Shown here in pieces: positions 38,508 to 49,344 of a stretch of DNA of 64,000 nt (position 1 is its first letter; each line of letters starts with the position of its first letter). This DNA comes from Rapana venosa (lineage: Eukaryota; Mollusca; Gastropoda; Neogastropoda; Muricidae), in contig CM054157.1 of assembly GCA_028751875.1 (NCBI GenBank), positions 523,822 to 587,821 on the forward strand, in the 5' to 3' direction. The notes beneath the pieces were generated by a model. That model saw only the letters and a list, made by a program, of their open reading frames with translations, was not told the origin of the DNA and did not search any database. Position numbers and translations under genes: made by a program.

Positions 38508-39525
38508 ATGGACAACAAAGACAATCTGTATGCTGTAACCGACACAGGACAAAAGGTTTTATTAACAAAGAAAAATAATCCAAATCAGTTCCTAGCAAAG
38601 AATACACTTAGACAAAGACTAAGCATTGCACTACAGAGAAAACTAGGTATTAATGAAGCACTAGCTACTCCTAAACTACCAACACAAGCTGTTGCACAAC
38701 TACAAAATGCTGAACAAAACCTACCAACAAATATTGAAAGTCTACCACTTGAAGACCTAGCACAGTCGGCAAACACAACAACTGAAACTATTCTAGAGTT
38801 GGAAACTAGCTTCACACAAGCAGACGAAGACACAGCACTGAAAACAATAAATGATCAACCCCTACCCATGCGAGAAATAATGGGGCTCAATCAAGCACTA
38901 CAGAGTATTAGAGGTGAACTGATAAATAATTTAGCAAAGCTAGGTGATGTAGACTCACGCATAGAACTAGAAAAGAAAAGCTAGCAGAAGCAGATGATGC
39001 AAATCTTGACCAGGAAGTAAAAGAAAGAATCACACAGCGTCTAAAAAATCTGCAAGATGAACGCCAAGCAAGATTAGAGGTCTTAAACAATAACAGACAA
39101 CAACTACAATCTCAGGTTAGCAGAATAAAAGAAACAATTCATCGAATTCTTTATGAAAACAGTACATTAGCGGAAAGAATCCGTACACTGTTTCGCGAGC
39201 AAGGCATAACACTTGTCAGTATAATTACAGCATTGGGTTTCGCTATTAGCACACTTGTGTATGCGCTGACAGGAAGCACACTTCCGCCACCACCCCACCA
39301 CCTTCCGCCCCCACAGGCACAGCCTGGGTTAGGAAACAACTCGGTCACTTAGCTGAGCTATTAAAAAAATTAGCCTACAAAGTTGGCGATGCACTTCCTG
39401 GTATAATTGGTTCTGTTGTTAGCTGGCTATTATCAACAGCAGGAAAAGTTGTGGTTTTTATGGCAGATCATTTGTGGGCATTACTGGTTTTGTTGTTGGT
39501 TTTCTTCTTTCTAAAAAAAAGATAA
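38508..39525 (+). pseudogene. Polinton coiled-coil and transmembrane protein
   Basis: The likely start is the ATG at 38508 (MDNKDNLYAVTDTGQKV); an earlier in-frame ATG at 38463 lies in the deletion junction. The first frame encodes a Gln/Leu/Thr-rich region and a predicted coiled coil to about 38980. There a frameshift moves the reading to a second frame that continues the coiled coil, then AERIRTLFREQGITLVSII and a hydrophobic segment, and a Pro-rich stretch. A second frameshift near 39320 leads to a C-terminal amphipathic and hydrophobic segment (WLLSTAGKVVVFM, LLVLLVVFFFLKKR) ending at TAA 39523-39525. From memory this protein recurs in animal Polintons; its function is unassigned. A membrane-active virion component is one guess. 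It faces the next gene tail to tail with 10 bp between stops. Confidence 0.75.
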
Positions 39526-39535
39526 GCAAGGCCGC

Positions 39536-40570
39536 TTAAAACAGTATACTCGTTAAAGCATTTATTTCGTCATAGTGCTGTCTCTTACAAGGGGAAAAAA
39601 TTAATTTTTTTGTTTGCTGTGTGGAGGGGGTAGTAGTTCTTTCCCTTGTTTCTTGTGTCGGGCTTACTACTGATACTACTGATGCTGTATTGTTTACACT
39701 TTCATTTTTTCCAAGCAGCACATCATCTCCAGCAATAATAATATTGTTGTTGTAGTTTGTAATTGTTCCTATTTGTAACTGCATGTTGGAAGGCAGCATA
39801 TATAAACCATGTCCTATAGCAAAGTCTACCTTAGACCGTGCATAGTAAAGAACATCTTGATAATGCTTGATGCTTGATGGTAGGTCAACAGCCGAGTTAA
39901 TACTGTCTTCAAGATTTGCTAGAAACTGCTTCTGTGCATCAAACCCAGTGCCACCAATAATACTTGATCTTGTCTGTGCCTGTGCACCAAGCAAGCACCA
40001 CCAAAAGGGTCCGAAACAGAGTCATTAATCCTCTCTAATCCTGTCTTGTTAACCCTTCACTCTTATCAAGAATAAAAGTCGTCCATGCATACATGTGCAT
40101 TTGCTCTATTGAAACCAAGAACAACTCTTGCACCGCGTGAGAAAGATGTATTTGGGCGGCCACCAGTCATAGTTATACCTCCTGTGCACCCCCCACAAAT
40201 ACAGAGTCCCCATGCCATGATTTTTGTCCTGTGCTTGTCTGAATGCAGTCTTAGAATCAATATTAAACTCATTGCACAGCCTCTCATACACCTTCATGTT
40301 AATCCTACTATTAAAGGGATTGAAGTTACTATCTGTGGGCAGTGGGACCTGCAGTTCAGATAGCACACGCCTAAACTGATAGTACACATGAAACCTGTAC
40401 ACAGACTTTACTAACTGGTTTGGATGGTTCATGTGGTCAGCATATGACACCCACAGCCTGTAGTTCCCACAGTGGGATAGCAAAGTTTAAGGGGTTTTTG
40501 GGTAAAACTGTATAGGGATTAGAAAACCATGCTTTCGCAGTAGCATCATCCTTAATGGTTGGGTTTTAAG
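39536..40570 (-). pseudogene. Conserved Polinton protein of unknown function
   Basis: It reads right to left in at least three frames. About 40570-40460 carries an AWFSNPYTVLPKNP segment. About 40465-40180 carries VYRFHVYYQFRRVLSELQVP and a segment ending near KNHGMGTLYLWG. About 40180-40070 carries GGRPNTSFSRGARVVLGFN and ANAHVCMDDFYS. From 39994 the C-terminal 150 codons follow, including LGAQAQTRSSIIGG, FDAQKQFLANLEDSINSAV and a Thr/Ser-rich tail, stopping at 39536. I recognise the pattern as recurrent in metazoan Polintons but cannot assign a role; a virion protein is possible. Its upstream end faces the divergent plus-strand gene at 40729, leaving about 160 bp that should hold both promoters. 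Confidence 0.65.
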
Positions 40571-40728
40571 TATGATTTCAGTGGGGGGGAACTTTTACTT
40601 CGAAGATCAATGTCTTGACACAAGCAACATCTAGCTTATTAAAAACCATAGTCTTGGGTTATAGTGAGATCCACCTCGTATTTTGCATCTTTATTATATT
40701 TATACATTATTATTCTATAGTAGATAAA

Positions 40729-41452
40729 ATGTTTATAACACTAACAAACATCCAATCAGGTGTACCTGTTAAACTAGCCATCCCTATTGACAACCGCTGT
40801 CAACATAAAACTGTTGCTTTGCATGAGGTCTTCTACAAAGTATCATGGACAAACATCGACAGCAGCAACAACTGGATTGAGATATACGATCCTAATACTA
40901 AAGAGTATATATCATTTACTGTGCAAGACGGTTATTATGATTTCTGCACACTGGAAAAGGAGCTCTTTCGTCCAGCTGGTATCACACTAAAACTCAACCA
41001 AGCTAGTTTAAGAGTAACTCTACAGACTTCTTCAATTATAAGGATGCCATTACGCCTTGTAGAAATGATTGGTTTCAGGTACCCAGGTTGGGAAGATGAC
41101 TACGTAAAATTTTATGGTGGTGTTCCTGGTAATGAGGTATTAACCAAGGTCGGTGAAAGACCCATTGACTTGGCAGTAAACTCTTTGCTTTTTGTACCCC
41201 CTGTCTCAGTTAAAACACAACACAAAACCAAGTGGCGACCAAGGTTCTTCCTCATCAGTCCCTTCTGATCTACTGAGAATCCTTCCACCTAGCAGAGCAA
41301 TGTACTGTGAAACGCAGCACAATAGCTTTACTACACTTCAATTCAAAGAGCTAGAAGAAGGCTTTCATGAAACACTCTGTATAACAATCAAAGACATACT
41401 ACAAAAAACAGTTGACTGTAAAAATTTACATATTACATTAGAAATAAAATAA
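40729..41452 (+). pseudogene. Polinton virion-like protein (candidate minor capsid/penton)
   Basis: The ATG at 40729 follows an AT-rich leader with TATA-like sequence (40693-40710). About 165 codons are uninterrupted (MFITLTNIQSGVPVKLAIP at the N-terminus; later WIEIYDPNTKEYISFTVQDG and EMIGFRYPGWEDDYVKFYGG). A frameshift near 41220-41260 moves into a second frame that ends with TLQFKELEEGFHETLCIT and a stop at 41450-41452. Length (about 240 residues), beta-rich composition and position between other conserved Polinton genes suggest a single jelly-roll minor capsid protein. I see no decisive motif, so this is inference. An AATAAA signal (41443-41448) overlaps the last codons. Confidence 0.6.
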
Positions 41453-41479
41453 TATAAATACTAATATACATACATAACC

Positions 41480-42320
41480 ATGTCACGCGGTCCTGTAATA
41501 AGAGCACCTGAAACATGCCAAACTATTGAGCTTAAGATCTTGGTGATGTAAAAGAGTTTGAGAAGGATGGGGAGATTGGCGAAAGTTTACGCTTTTGAGT
41601 ATACAACTGATGGATACTACAAGGCGTACAGCAATAGAAGAATCTAAGAAACCCCCTCGGTTTCCTAAACTTGAACAGTTGCGTAATGTTGAAGCTGAAG
41701 AAATTAGCAGTTTGATGATTTTATTTTACAAAGTAACATATAAAGCTAATAAATGGCACATCAAACCAAGCATCGACTGGCAGATCAAGTTTGAGTTTAT
41801 TAGCCCTTACACTCTCTATGCGCCTGACAGAACTTTCCGTAAAGCCATAAATGCTGGACCAGTAAACATAGCACTAGCCTATCAATCAGCTAGTAGAAAT
41901 GAAGTAGAGATAATAGCATTACCGAATAAGGCACGTTACTTGCTTCATAGAAAAGACTCAGTGACTAAACCATCAACCACATTGCTACGATTCCTTCCAT
42001 ACTTTCCTCTGGATGATCAGTACACATTGGTGTTTGTTCTGGTTGCAAGAGAAGAAAGAGTTCTTTCTTGTTCATGGATGGGATTACTATTAACGGGAAA
42101 GGGACCTCGACGTTGATGCCCTCACATTTGCTATTGCTATTCGGAACAGCGGCAGTGACAATGACATTAAAGGGAAAACATTTCCAGTAATAAAGTCAAC
42201 TTGCCCCTAGACCCACCACAGCTAACACAATTAGCATCCCTCAATCCTACACCACATTGACCTCTTTGCAGTCTATTATACAGATGTTGTACTGCCCGCA
42301 ATCAATTACAAGACTTTTTG
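41480..42320 (+). pseudogene. Conserved Polinton protein, possibly structural
   Basis: It begins at ATG 41480 (MSRGPVIRAPETCQTIELK), 28 bp after the preceding stop, and shifts frame near 41548. The longest intact piece is 41595-42090, with WHIKPSIDWQIKFEFISPYT, EVEIIALPNKARYLLHRKD and LRFLPYFPLDDQYTLVFVLV. Another shift near 42100 leads to ALTFAIAIRNSGSDNDIKGK, then a stop and remnants with PLDPPQLTQLASLNP. An AATAAA occurs at 42331. Mainly beta-strand-like, about 280 residues before decay. No named domain was recognised; a second jelly-roll or other virion protein is plausible. Confidence 0.6.
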
Positions 42321-42377
42321 AATGAATACCAATAAAAATTACACACACATTTTTTTAAACAGTATAAGAAGAAGAAG

Positions 42378-43003
42378 ATGACGACCGCTAAATATCCTAA
42401 AGTTCCTAGTGCACCAGTCCTGAACATCTTAATGATAATGCAAATTCCCTTTCGTTTGACAAACAATTACACAGATGCAGCATGACATTGAGCAACAACT
42501 AGCAAAGTATACAAAATGCAGGCGTAGGTACAGATCAGCATTTACTGTGTTGAGCTCTATTACTACGGGTACAGCAACACTGTTACCAGCCGCAGCAGGA
42601 ACAGGCATTGCTCTCTTGGCTACTGGAATTGCTGCTCCTGCATCTAAAGCATTGGGCTCTGTTTCAAAAACAGCAGGACCCTGTCATTTGTCACATCAGT
42701 CTTTTCGAAGAAGGTTGTGCGTAAACTAGAAAAACATGATGCTGTTGTTGCCTTGACATTAGCCAACTAAGCTCATTCAGGCTCATTATTAGCAAAGCTC
42801 TAACAGATTCCACAATATCAGAAGAGGAGTTCAAGCGTCTTCAGGATGACTACGATGACTACAAGCGTCAAAAGTTCGACCTCCAGAACAAACAACACAA
42901 AGCTATGCCTGTGGACATTGATGCAGTAAAAAAGGAATACATAAAAAAGGGGTATCTTCTAGGGTTAGACAATACTCAGCTAAGTACTCTGTTAAGGAGC
43001 TAA
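42378..43003 (+). pseudogene. Conserved Polinton membrane protein
   Basis: The start is ATG 42378 (MTTAKYPKVPSAPVL), after which the frame is lost within 20 codons. The main remaining frame begins near 42475: a basic segment (QLAKYTKCRRRYRSAF) and then a long Ala/Gly/Leu/Thr-rich hydrophobic region suggesting two membrane segments (SSITTGTATLLPAAAGTGIA and what follows). A shift near 42690 moves to KKVVRKLEKHDAVVALTLAN. Another leads to SKALTDSTISEEEFKRLQDD, an acidic/basic helical tail that ends at TAA 43001-43003. This layout recurs in Polinton-type elements; the function is unknown. Confidence 0.65.
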
Positions 43004-43123
43004 GAATTACCTGTGGTAGATTTACTGCTTCATACCGAAGCAAAAACAAAAAAACAAGAAGCAATTAATTAATTAATTTTTTTTTTCTTACTATATGAGT
43101 TAGAGATTTTAGTTGAGGCTCAG

Positions 43124-46100
43124 ATGGACAAGTGTTTCAGACAAACTGAGCTAAATACACACAAAGCAAAACGTTGTGCAAAGTATCCAAAATGCAATCG
43201 CACAATTCCCAGACAAGATAACAATCGAACCACCAGTAAAGGTACAGTTGGTTGCTGAAATTCTATACAACACAGCAAACAAAGACGAACAATTAACTGT
43301 TCATGTGTCAACAACACAACAAGCACTGAACTCCTTTGAAGAGCTCAACACAGCATGGGCAGATGAGATGATGCGCAACTTCGAATATTCTGCAGAAACA
43401 GCAAGAATGAGGGGATCAGGATGGACAGTTGGTAAGGTTCTTCGCATAGAACTAAAGCAAACAAAGTTTCATCCCATTGTTGGAAGGAGCTACATTCCCC
43501 TACCAATAGAAATAGTAACAAAACGGGCTGTGCTAAACATACAGAACAAAGATGATAAGTGCTTTATGTGGTGTGTGCTAGCAAGGTTGTTCCATATAAC
43601 AAAGAATGCAGAGAGAGTGGCAAACTATCATGAACATTGTAACAAGCTCGACTTCACTGGTATTACCTTCCCTGTTGAAGTGAAAAATATTGATGCCTTT
43701 GAGGAACTAAACCCCCCAATTAGTGTTAATGTGTACACTTGGGAAGATACAGAACCAAGGTTAAGACCGTTGAGGATATCAAGAAGGTCTCCTACAGTTG
43801 GTAGTCCTGATAAGAATCATGTAGACCTTTTGTTAATCAGCAATGACAATGGCTACCATTATACACTAATCAAACAATGAGTAGACTTATTGCCCAAAAA
43901 AACAAAAAAGCATCAAAAGAAAAAGAGTTCTGTAGACGATGCTTAGTTCGTTTCCATCACTACAAGCTGCTGACAAACACAGAAAACTTGTAAGAGTGAG
44001 GCTGAAGCAAATACAGTACTTGTCACACCAAGACCGGGAAGCAAGGTGTACTTTCAAGAATATAAAAAAGTTAAAAAAGAGCCCCTATGTAGTGTATGCT
44101 GACTTCGAGTCTATAGTAGTGCCATACCAAGGACCAGTAAAAAGAAGAAATACCTAAAACTCGCCTGTCTTAGTAATCATCAAGTCTGTTCCTTTGCTTA
44201 TGTTGTTGTTAGATCAGATGGTGGACACTCAGAGCCAGTTTTGTATAGAGGTCCAGAACGCGGCTAAGCTTTTTCTTGAACACATGAAAGCGAATCATAA
44301 CCACTACTCTAAACAGCTAAACCACAAGAGATATTATGACAGAAGAAGACCAGGAACAGTATGCCTCTGCCACACATTGCTGGATTTGTGGTAATACTCT
44401 TGCTGGTGAGCCCATAGTCAGAGATCATGACCACATCAGTGGTAAGTTTCGTGGAGCAGCACATAGTAAGTGTAATCTACAACTAAAAGTAGATCCCAAA
44501 ACATGGAAGCTGCCAGTCTTCTTCCACAATCTAAGAGGTTACGACTCACACCTAATTATGCAGGCAGTAACTGATGAGTATAAGGCTTACTGCATTGCAC
44601 AGTCATCAGAGAAGTACCTGACTTTTACACTAAATAGCCTGTCCTTCTTTGATTCTGCACAACATCTGATGGGATTCTCTAGAGTCCTTTGGTCTTAAAT
44701 CACGATACTTGCTCAATTACAGAAAAATACTTCGACACAAAGCTCGTGTGAAAAGGAGTCTATCCTTATGAGTACCATGGACTCATGGGAAAAGCTTTGA
44801 TAAAGAAGAGCTGCCCCCAAAAAAAGCATTCTTCAGCAGACTGACAGGCAAAGGAATCAGTGACGATGACTATCAGCATGCTCAGTGGGCATGGAAAAAG
44901 ATGCAGTGTCGGACGATGGGCGATTACCATGATCAGTATCTACTTGCTGATGCATGTTTGCTTGCTGATGTATTCGAGAACTACAGAAAGACTGGCATGA
45001 AACATTATGGACTAGACCCATCACACTATATTACAGCACCGGGAATGTCTTGGGATGCTTTCTTGAAGTTTACTGGGGTGCAGATTGATTTGTTGTCTGT
45101 TTGCCCATGCTCCAAATGATTGAGGATGGTCTGCGTGGTGGCATCAGTATGGCATCGCACAATTACTGTAAGGCCAACAACAAATATTTAGAAGACTATG
45201 AGCCTTGCAAACCTATCAACTTACACATGTATTTGGACGCAAAAATCTGTATGGATGGGCAAAGTGTCAGTCACTACCACTAAGAACTTTCAGTTGTTTA
45301 AGGGTCCCTTTTGCGTTTGATGAGGTTCTAAAAGCGTTGTCACAAATGGTGCCTGATCAAGCACTAGGTTGGATTTAGAAGTAGATTTTAGTCTATCCCC
45401 TGAACTACATGATGCGCACAATGACTACCCAATGGCTGCGAAAGGCTCCAAAACATCTCCAAAGAACCCCCAAAAGCTTGTACCAAAACTTAAATGACAA
45501 GAGCAAGTATGTTTGTCACTACAGACTGCTACAGTTCTACCTAAAGGTATGGGGTTTAAATTTTTACTGCTGTTCATCGTATCATTGTGTTTGACCAAGA
45601 GCAATTCATGAAACCATACATCATGAAGAACACTGATCTGAGAACGAAGGCAACCCATGCATCAGAAAAGGATTACTTCAAGCTCATGAACAACAGCTGC
45701 TTTGGTAAAACAATGGAGAACCCACACAAAAGAAAAGATGTTAGATTAGTCACAAAAGAAAATGAAGCCATAAAGCTAACATCAAAGCCAAGCTATCAAG
45801 ATTACAGGCAATTTCATGACAGTCTGTATGGCATCATGATGAAGAAGTTGCAGGTTAAACTAGACAAACCAGTATTCATTGGGTTTAGTGTGCTGGAGCT
45901 ATCAAAGCTGTTGATGCTGGAGTTCTTTTATGATTACTTCAAGCCTAAACATCCTGCTGTAAGGGTCTGTACACAGACACAGACTCTTTCATCCTAGAAA
46001 CCCACAGAAGATATATACAAAGACCCTTTTAGAGGAACGTGGCACTGGATCAGAGTCATGGTATGACAAACCCGTGATTATCCAAAAGACAGTCCCTTGC

Positions 46101-46440
46101 ATTATCAGTAAACAAAAAAGTTATTGGTAAGATGAAGGATGAGATGAACGGCACTATTACAAAGAATATGTTGGGCTGAGGGCCAAGATGTATAGCGTTG
46201 CAAGCCAGAAGGTATAAAAAAGGCAAAAGGTGTTGGCAAACAGGTGGTCAAACTAGCATCAGTCATGATAACTACAAAGAGGCTCTCTTTGAAGGTAGAG
46301 TATTTCATCATGACAAACCCAAGCTTAGCTCAACCTTGCACAAATCAACACAAATGTGGTTAGAAAAAAGACACTGATAGCACAGGATACAAAACGAGTA
46401 TATTCTTCACCAGGACATCTATTGCACCCTTGGACACTGG
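43124..46440 (+). pseudogene. Protein-primed family B DNA polymerase of the Polinton
   Basis: Decayed but recognisable over about 3.3 kb. The N-terminal region 43176-43880 is one open frame of 234 codons (including KCFMWCVLARLFH). The exonuclease domain follows: Exo I YADFES near 44095, a Cys/His module (CWICG, then VRDHDHISGKFRGAAHSKCN) at 44378-44480, Exo II FHNLRGYDSHLIM near 44523, and Exo III YHDQYLLADACLLADVFENY near 44930. The polymerase domain keeps ITAPGMSWDAFLKF, motif A around 45225-45265 (split by a frameshift), motif B KLMNNSCFGKTMEN near 45680, and motif C TDTDS at 45973-45987 in a different frame. The C-terminus retains KVIGKMKDEMNGTITKEYVG. At least eight frameshifts or stops rule out activity. 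In intact elements this enzyme replicates the DNA with a terminal protein as primer. Confidence 0.93.
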
Positions 46441-46479
46441 AGAAAAAAGTAATTATTAATAAATTTTTTAATCATTTAT

Positions 46480-46880
46480 ATAGAGGGTAAAAATTGGTGA
46501 AATCAAAGGATTGTTTATCTTTATCAAATACTATGGTGTGGGACAGGCCGTCTTGCTTTTACAGTGCTGAATTCTGAGAACGTTTGGGAGCAAGTAGAAA
46601 TAACTTGATCAGGTCAAAGAGAGGTGCTAATAATTTCTAGGAGTTGTTAGTATGATGAGGAGTGTCCAACCCATCAGTATTTTCAAAAATGGTTCCCATA
46701 AATTGTAGTAACAAAAAAACAGTTTTGATGAGACCATACATTACTTACTTCTGTGAATTTGTAGCCTACCTTACTGAACGGGACGTATTAGGTGGCACTA
46801 GCTGCAGTTCCTCTTAAAAAAAGCCCGCTGTGGTCTGGTAATGACAAATAATAAATAGGAGGAAACAAACTCCACAACTT
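46480..46880. other. Spacer between the convergent polymerase and integrase remnants
   Basis: About 400 AT-rich bases with no recognisable protein. It may hide the integrase C-terminus. Confidence 0.4.
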
Positions 46881-46899
46881 TTTTATTTCATAAGTGTCT

Positions 46900-47720
46900 A
46901 TGCTCAGATGGATCTGTTGCCGTTGTGACGTTTGCTAGCTCGCTTCTCCGGGGCATACAGATATCTCAGTTCTTCCCAAAGGGTTTTTAGTGGCTGCTTA
47001 GAGGTGTTGTTTGATGTGCTGCTGTTTTTGTTTGCCTTTGATAGCGTCCAAGTTTTAACCTGTGCTTTATTATCTCAGAGTTCATTGCTCTCTCAAAATG
47101 CAGGCAGTCTCTTACCCACTCTGTATTTCGTGTTGCCTGGGGATCATGATTCTTGGTGGTATGATTGCAAAGAGTCTTTCTGCTAACAAATTTTTTAAAA
47201 CTTTCACCAGTGCTTGGATTGTGGTTGCCTGGTAACCTCTTTTTTTGCTATCCCTGCTTAGTAACAACTGATAATGTCCTTTAAACTCTTTACCTTTATC
47301 GCACTGAATAAGTCTGGGTATTTTAGTGGGCCCCGCTATAAGTTTCTTGCAAAGCAACTTTCAGTTGCGTGGCACTCTTTTCAGTAAGGGGCTCTGCCCT
47401 TCTTTATACTAGAACTAGTCCATACAGTAAGAGCATACTTATACCTCTTTTCTGATTGTGTCATGGGGTAGTATAAAAGGTCTATTTGGTGAGTTCATTT
47501 GGCTTCAGTTGATGAAGGAGGTTTATTAAAGCGCCCTTGGTTTAAGGTAAATAGATCTGCCATATGTTTGTTTAGACAGCCACTTCTTGGCTACTTCGGA
47601 ACTTCTCCTGCTGCAATGCTCAGTTTATTAATCTGATGTCCTTTCCAGTACCTTTTGTGTGTAGTTGACTTAGGGGAGTTTAGTATCAATTTTTCAATAT
47701 ATAAGTAAAAAAATTGCCTG
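46900..47720 (-). pseudogene. Polinton integrase (retroviral/rve type)
   Basis: On the minus strand the core shows HQIDLLYYP (first catalytic Asp, about 47465-47495) followed by KRYKYALTVW. In another frame come PTKIPRLIQCDKGKEFKGHY (second Asp, about 47290-47330) and a decayed segment where the catalytic Glu helix should be. The N-terminal piece includes AAGEVPK and LNKHMADLF. The region below 47110 is badly broken, with LKTLWEELRYLYAPEKRASK as the last readable piece. Integrase inserts the element and makes the short target duplication. Multiple frameshifts make this copy inactive. No intact zinc-binding N-terminal domain or chromodomain was seen. Confidence 0.85.
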
Positions 47721-47779
47721 TTGGTTAACCAAACCTTCTGTGCTAAGAAATAATACTATGTCATGCCCACCATTTTAAA

Positions 47780-48123
47780 AGCAATCCCCGCCTGTCTTCT
47801 GGGTTTCAGTGGGTTGATAATAATCACGAAGCTGTGGTTAGTAAATGGAGATATTGTTTGCCTGGCACAATGTAGACTCTTTTATTGCCCGTAACATCAG
47901 AAAGGTTTTTGCAGATTCCTTGTTCCGAATTTTTCATTTTAAAAAGTCTAACGAGCAATTCTTTGTTTCGTATTCTGCCTGTGCTTGTTTCAGTTGTTCT
48001 AATGCTTTATCTGTCTCTTCCTTTCTTCATCTGTATGAAGTTTTGAAAAAAGTTTGGTTGCTGCCTTGTAAAAGCAAGTGCGTTAACTACAGCACCACCA
48101 ACCATCATCACTAAAGAAGCCAT
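47780..48123 (-). pseudogene. Small Polinton protein with N-terminal hydrophobic segment
   Basis: ATG at 48123 gives MASLVMMVGGAVVNALAF, a membrane or signal-anchor-like start. Continuing frames show RIRNKELLVRLFKMKN and VTGNKRVYIVPG toward 47780. It is broken by a stop near 48007. The pattern recurs among small uncharacterised Polinton proteins (from memory). Its start lies 10 bp downstream of the next minus-strand gene, suggesting a compact co-oriented cluster. Confidence 0.55.
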
Positions 48124-48132
48124 TTTCTATTT

Positions 48133-48370
48133 ATGGACTAATATTTTCTGGAATGATTCCCTGCTTAACCAGGAAGTCTTTTGTAGCAATGGATGCTGTT
48201 ACAACCACAACTAGCTTAGCGCTATCCTCAAAGTCTAGTTTTCCTAAATCAGCAGGCCTCATTTTTAGAAGACTCTTTCCTAACATAGTATAGCCGACAC
48301 TAAGACTGCCAATAACGGCAGCGTGGTAGACCAGATTGACTGCAGTCTTTTGTGTCTCATATTTCTACTA
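48133..48370 (-). pseudogene. Small Polinton protein, Gly/Ala-rich
   Basis: About 75 codons are readable without a break: TAVNLVYHAAVIGSLSVGYT, LLKMRPADLGKLDFEDSAKL, VVVVTASIATKDFLVKQGII. Two hydrophobic stretches suggest membrane association. The only nearby ATG (about 48372) is one base out of frame, so the start is disrupted or lies further upstream. No function assigned. Confidence 0.55.
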
Positions 48371-48419
48371 TAAGTATAAATTATTTATTTATATCTATTA
48401 ATACATATTGAAAGGAAAC

Positions 48420-48842
48420 GTTGTCAGGCTGTTTGCTTTGCAATGGTTGTGGCTGTTGTTGTGGGGTTTTGGCTTTTGTTCTTGCTGCGGTTCTTTTTCT
48501 TGCTGGTTGCTTGCTGCTCCATACTCTATAGGCTGTATAACAATTCCCATAGTGTTATTTCCCCTATATTAAGTAAGACTGAATGTTTGTTTTTGGTGGT
48601 GCTGTGTCTTTTTTCTGTGTTTCTTAAGGGATTTGTTTTTTCTAATGTTTCTCCAGATAAGATCTTTTGCTTTGCTTGGTTGCTAAGTTTTTTCTGTCGA
48701 TTCCATTCTGCTAACCTCTTGCCAGCTTCAACTCTCCCAGGTTTCTTTGTTACAGATGTCACTTGTGAAAGGGAGGTTGCTCTTGGTTCTTGACATTCTC
48801 CTGTGTTTCCTGTTGGTTCGTGGCTGTGTTCTGTTCCTCCAT
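48420..48842 (-). pseudogene. Small Polinton basic protein
   Basis: A possible start at 48842 (MEEQNTATNQQETQENVKNQ) runs 27 codons to a stop. A second frame, continuous with the upstream gene, encodes KKPGRVEAGKRLAEWNRQKK, typical of a small basic Polinton protein. A third frame gives a Gln/Lys/Pro-rich tail (QQEKEPQQEQKPKPHNNSHN). Whether this was fused to the preceding gene or overlapped it cannot be decided from this copy. Confidence 0.55.
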
Positions 48843-49300
48843 CTTTTTCTATGTGGTTAAATTTTATATTTTTAAAGTTATCATACTAGCAGCTACTGGT
48901 GCTAACAGAGAGCCAAACGGTAATACATATCGCAGCCAAGTGGGCTCCAGCGTTCTAGACAAAATAGGATCTTGTGAGAGGTCATATTTCTAAGTCAGCT
49001 TCTGAGTCCCCATTAAAGACCCTACTTGTTGCTTTAGCATATAGACCAATAACAGTATGCCCTAGGCTTTTCACAATTTTTGCTCCAAGAAGAGATTCAT
49101 ACCTATTAAAAACTTAATAATGTTTGTGGTGATAACTGCTGCACCTGTTCTACTGTTAGTTGTGTTCCTAAGTATTGCTTTGTTTACCACAAGCAGCAAG
49201 AGGTACAACTTCTCCTTCTTTTCCAGTAGACTCTTCTCATCTGTTATTTCTTCTTGACTAGAACCAGTAGTGTCATCAAAAAAAAGTTCGTCGCAATTCA
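48843..49300 (-). pseudogene. Conserved Polinton protein with acidic N-terminus
   Basis: The ATG at 49300 gives MNCDELFFDDTTGSSQEEIT, then EKKEKLYLLLLVVNKAILRN and TTNIIKFLIGMNLFLEQKL. A frameshift near 49075 leads to KIVKSLGHTVIGLYAKATSR, then a segment with AHLAAICITVWLSVSTSSC and NFKNIKFN near 48870. The last hydrophobic stretch could cross a membrane. About 150 residues; recurrent in metazoan Polintons by recollection; function unknown. Confidence 0.6.
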
Positions 49301-49344
49301 TGTTGTCTTCTTTATCAATATTATTTGTGTAAAATAATTGTTGT

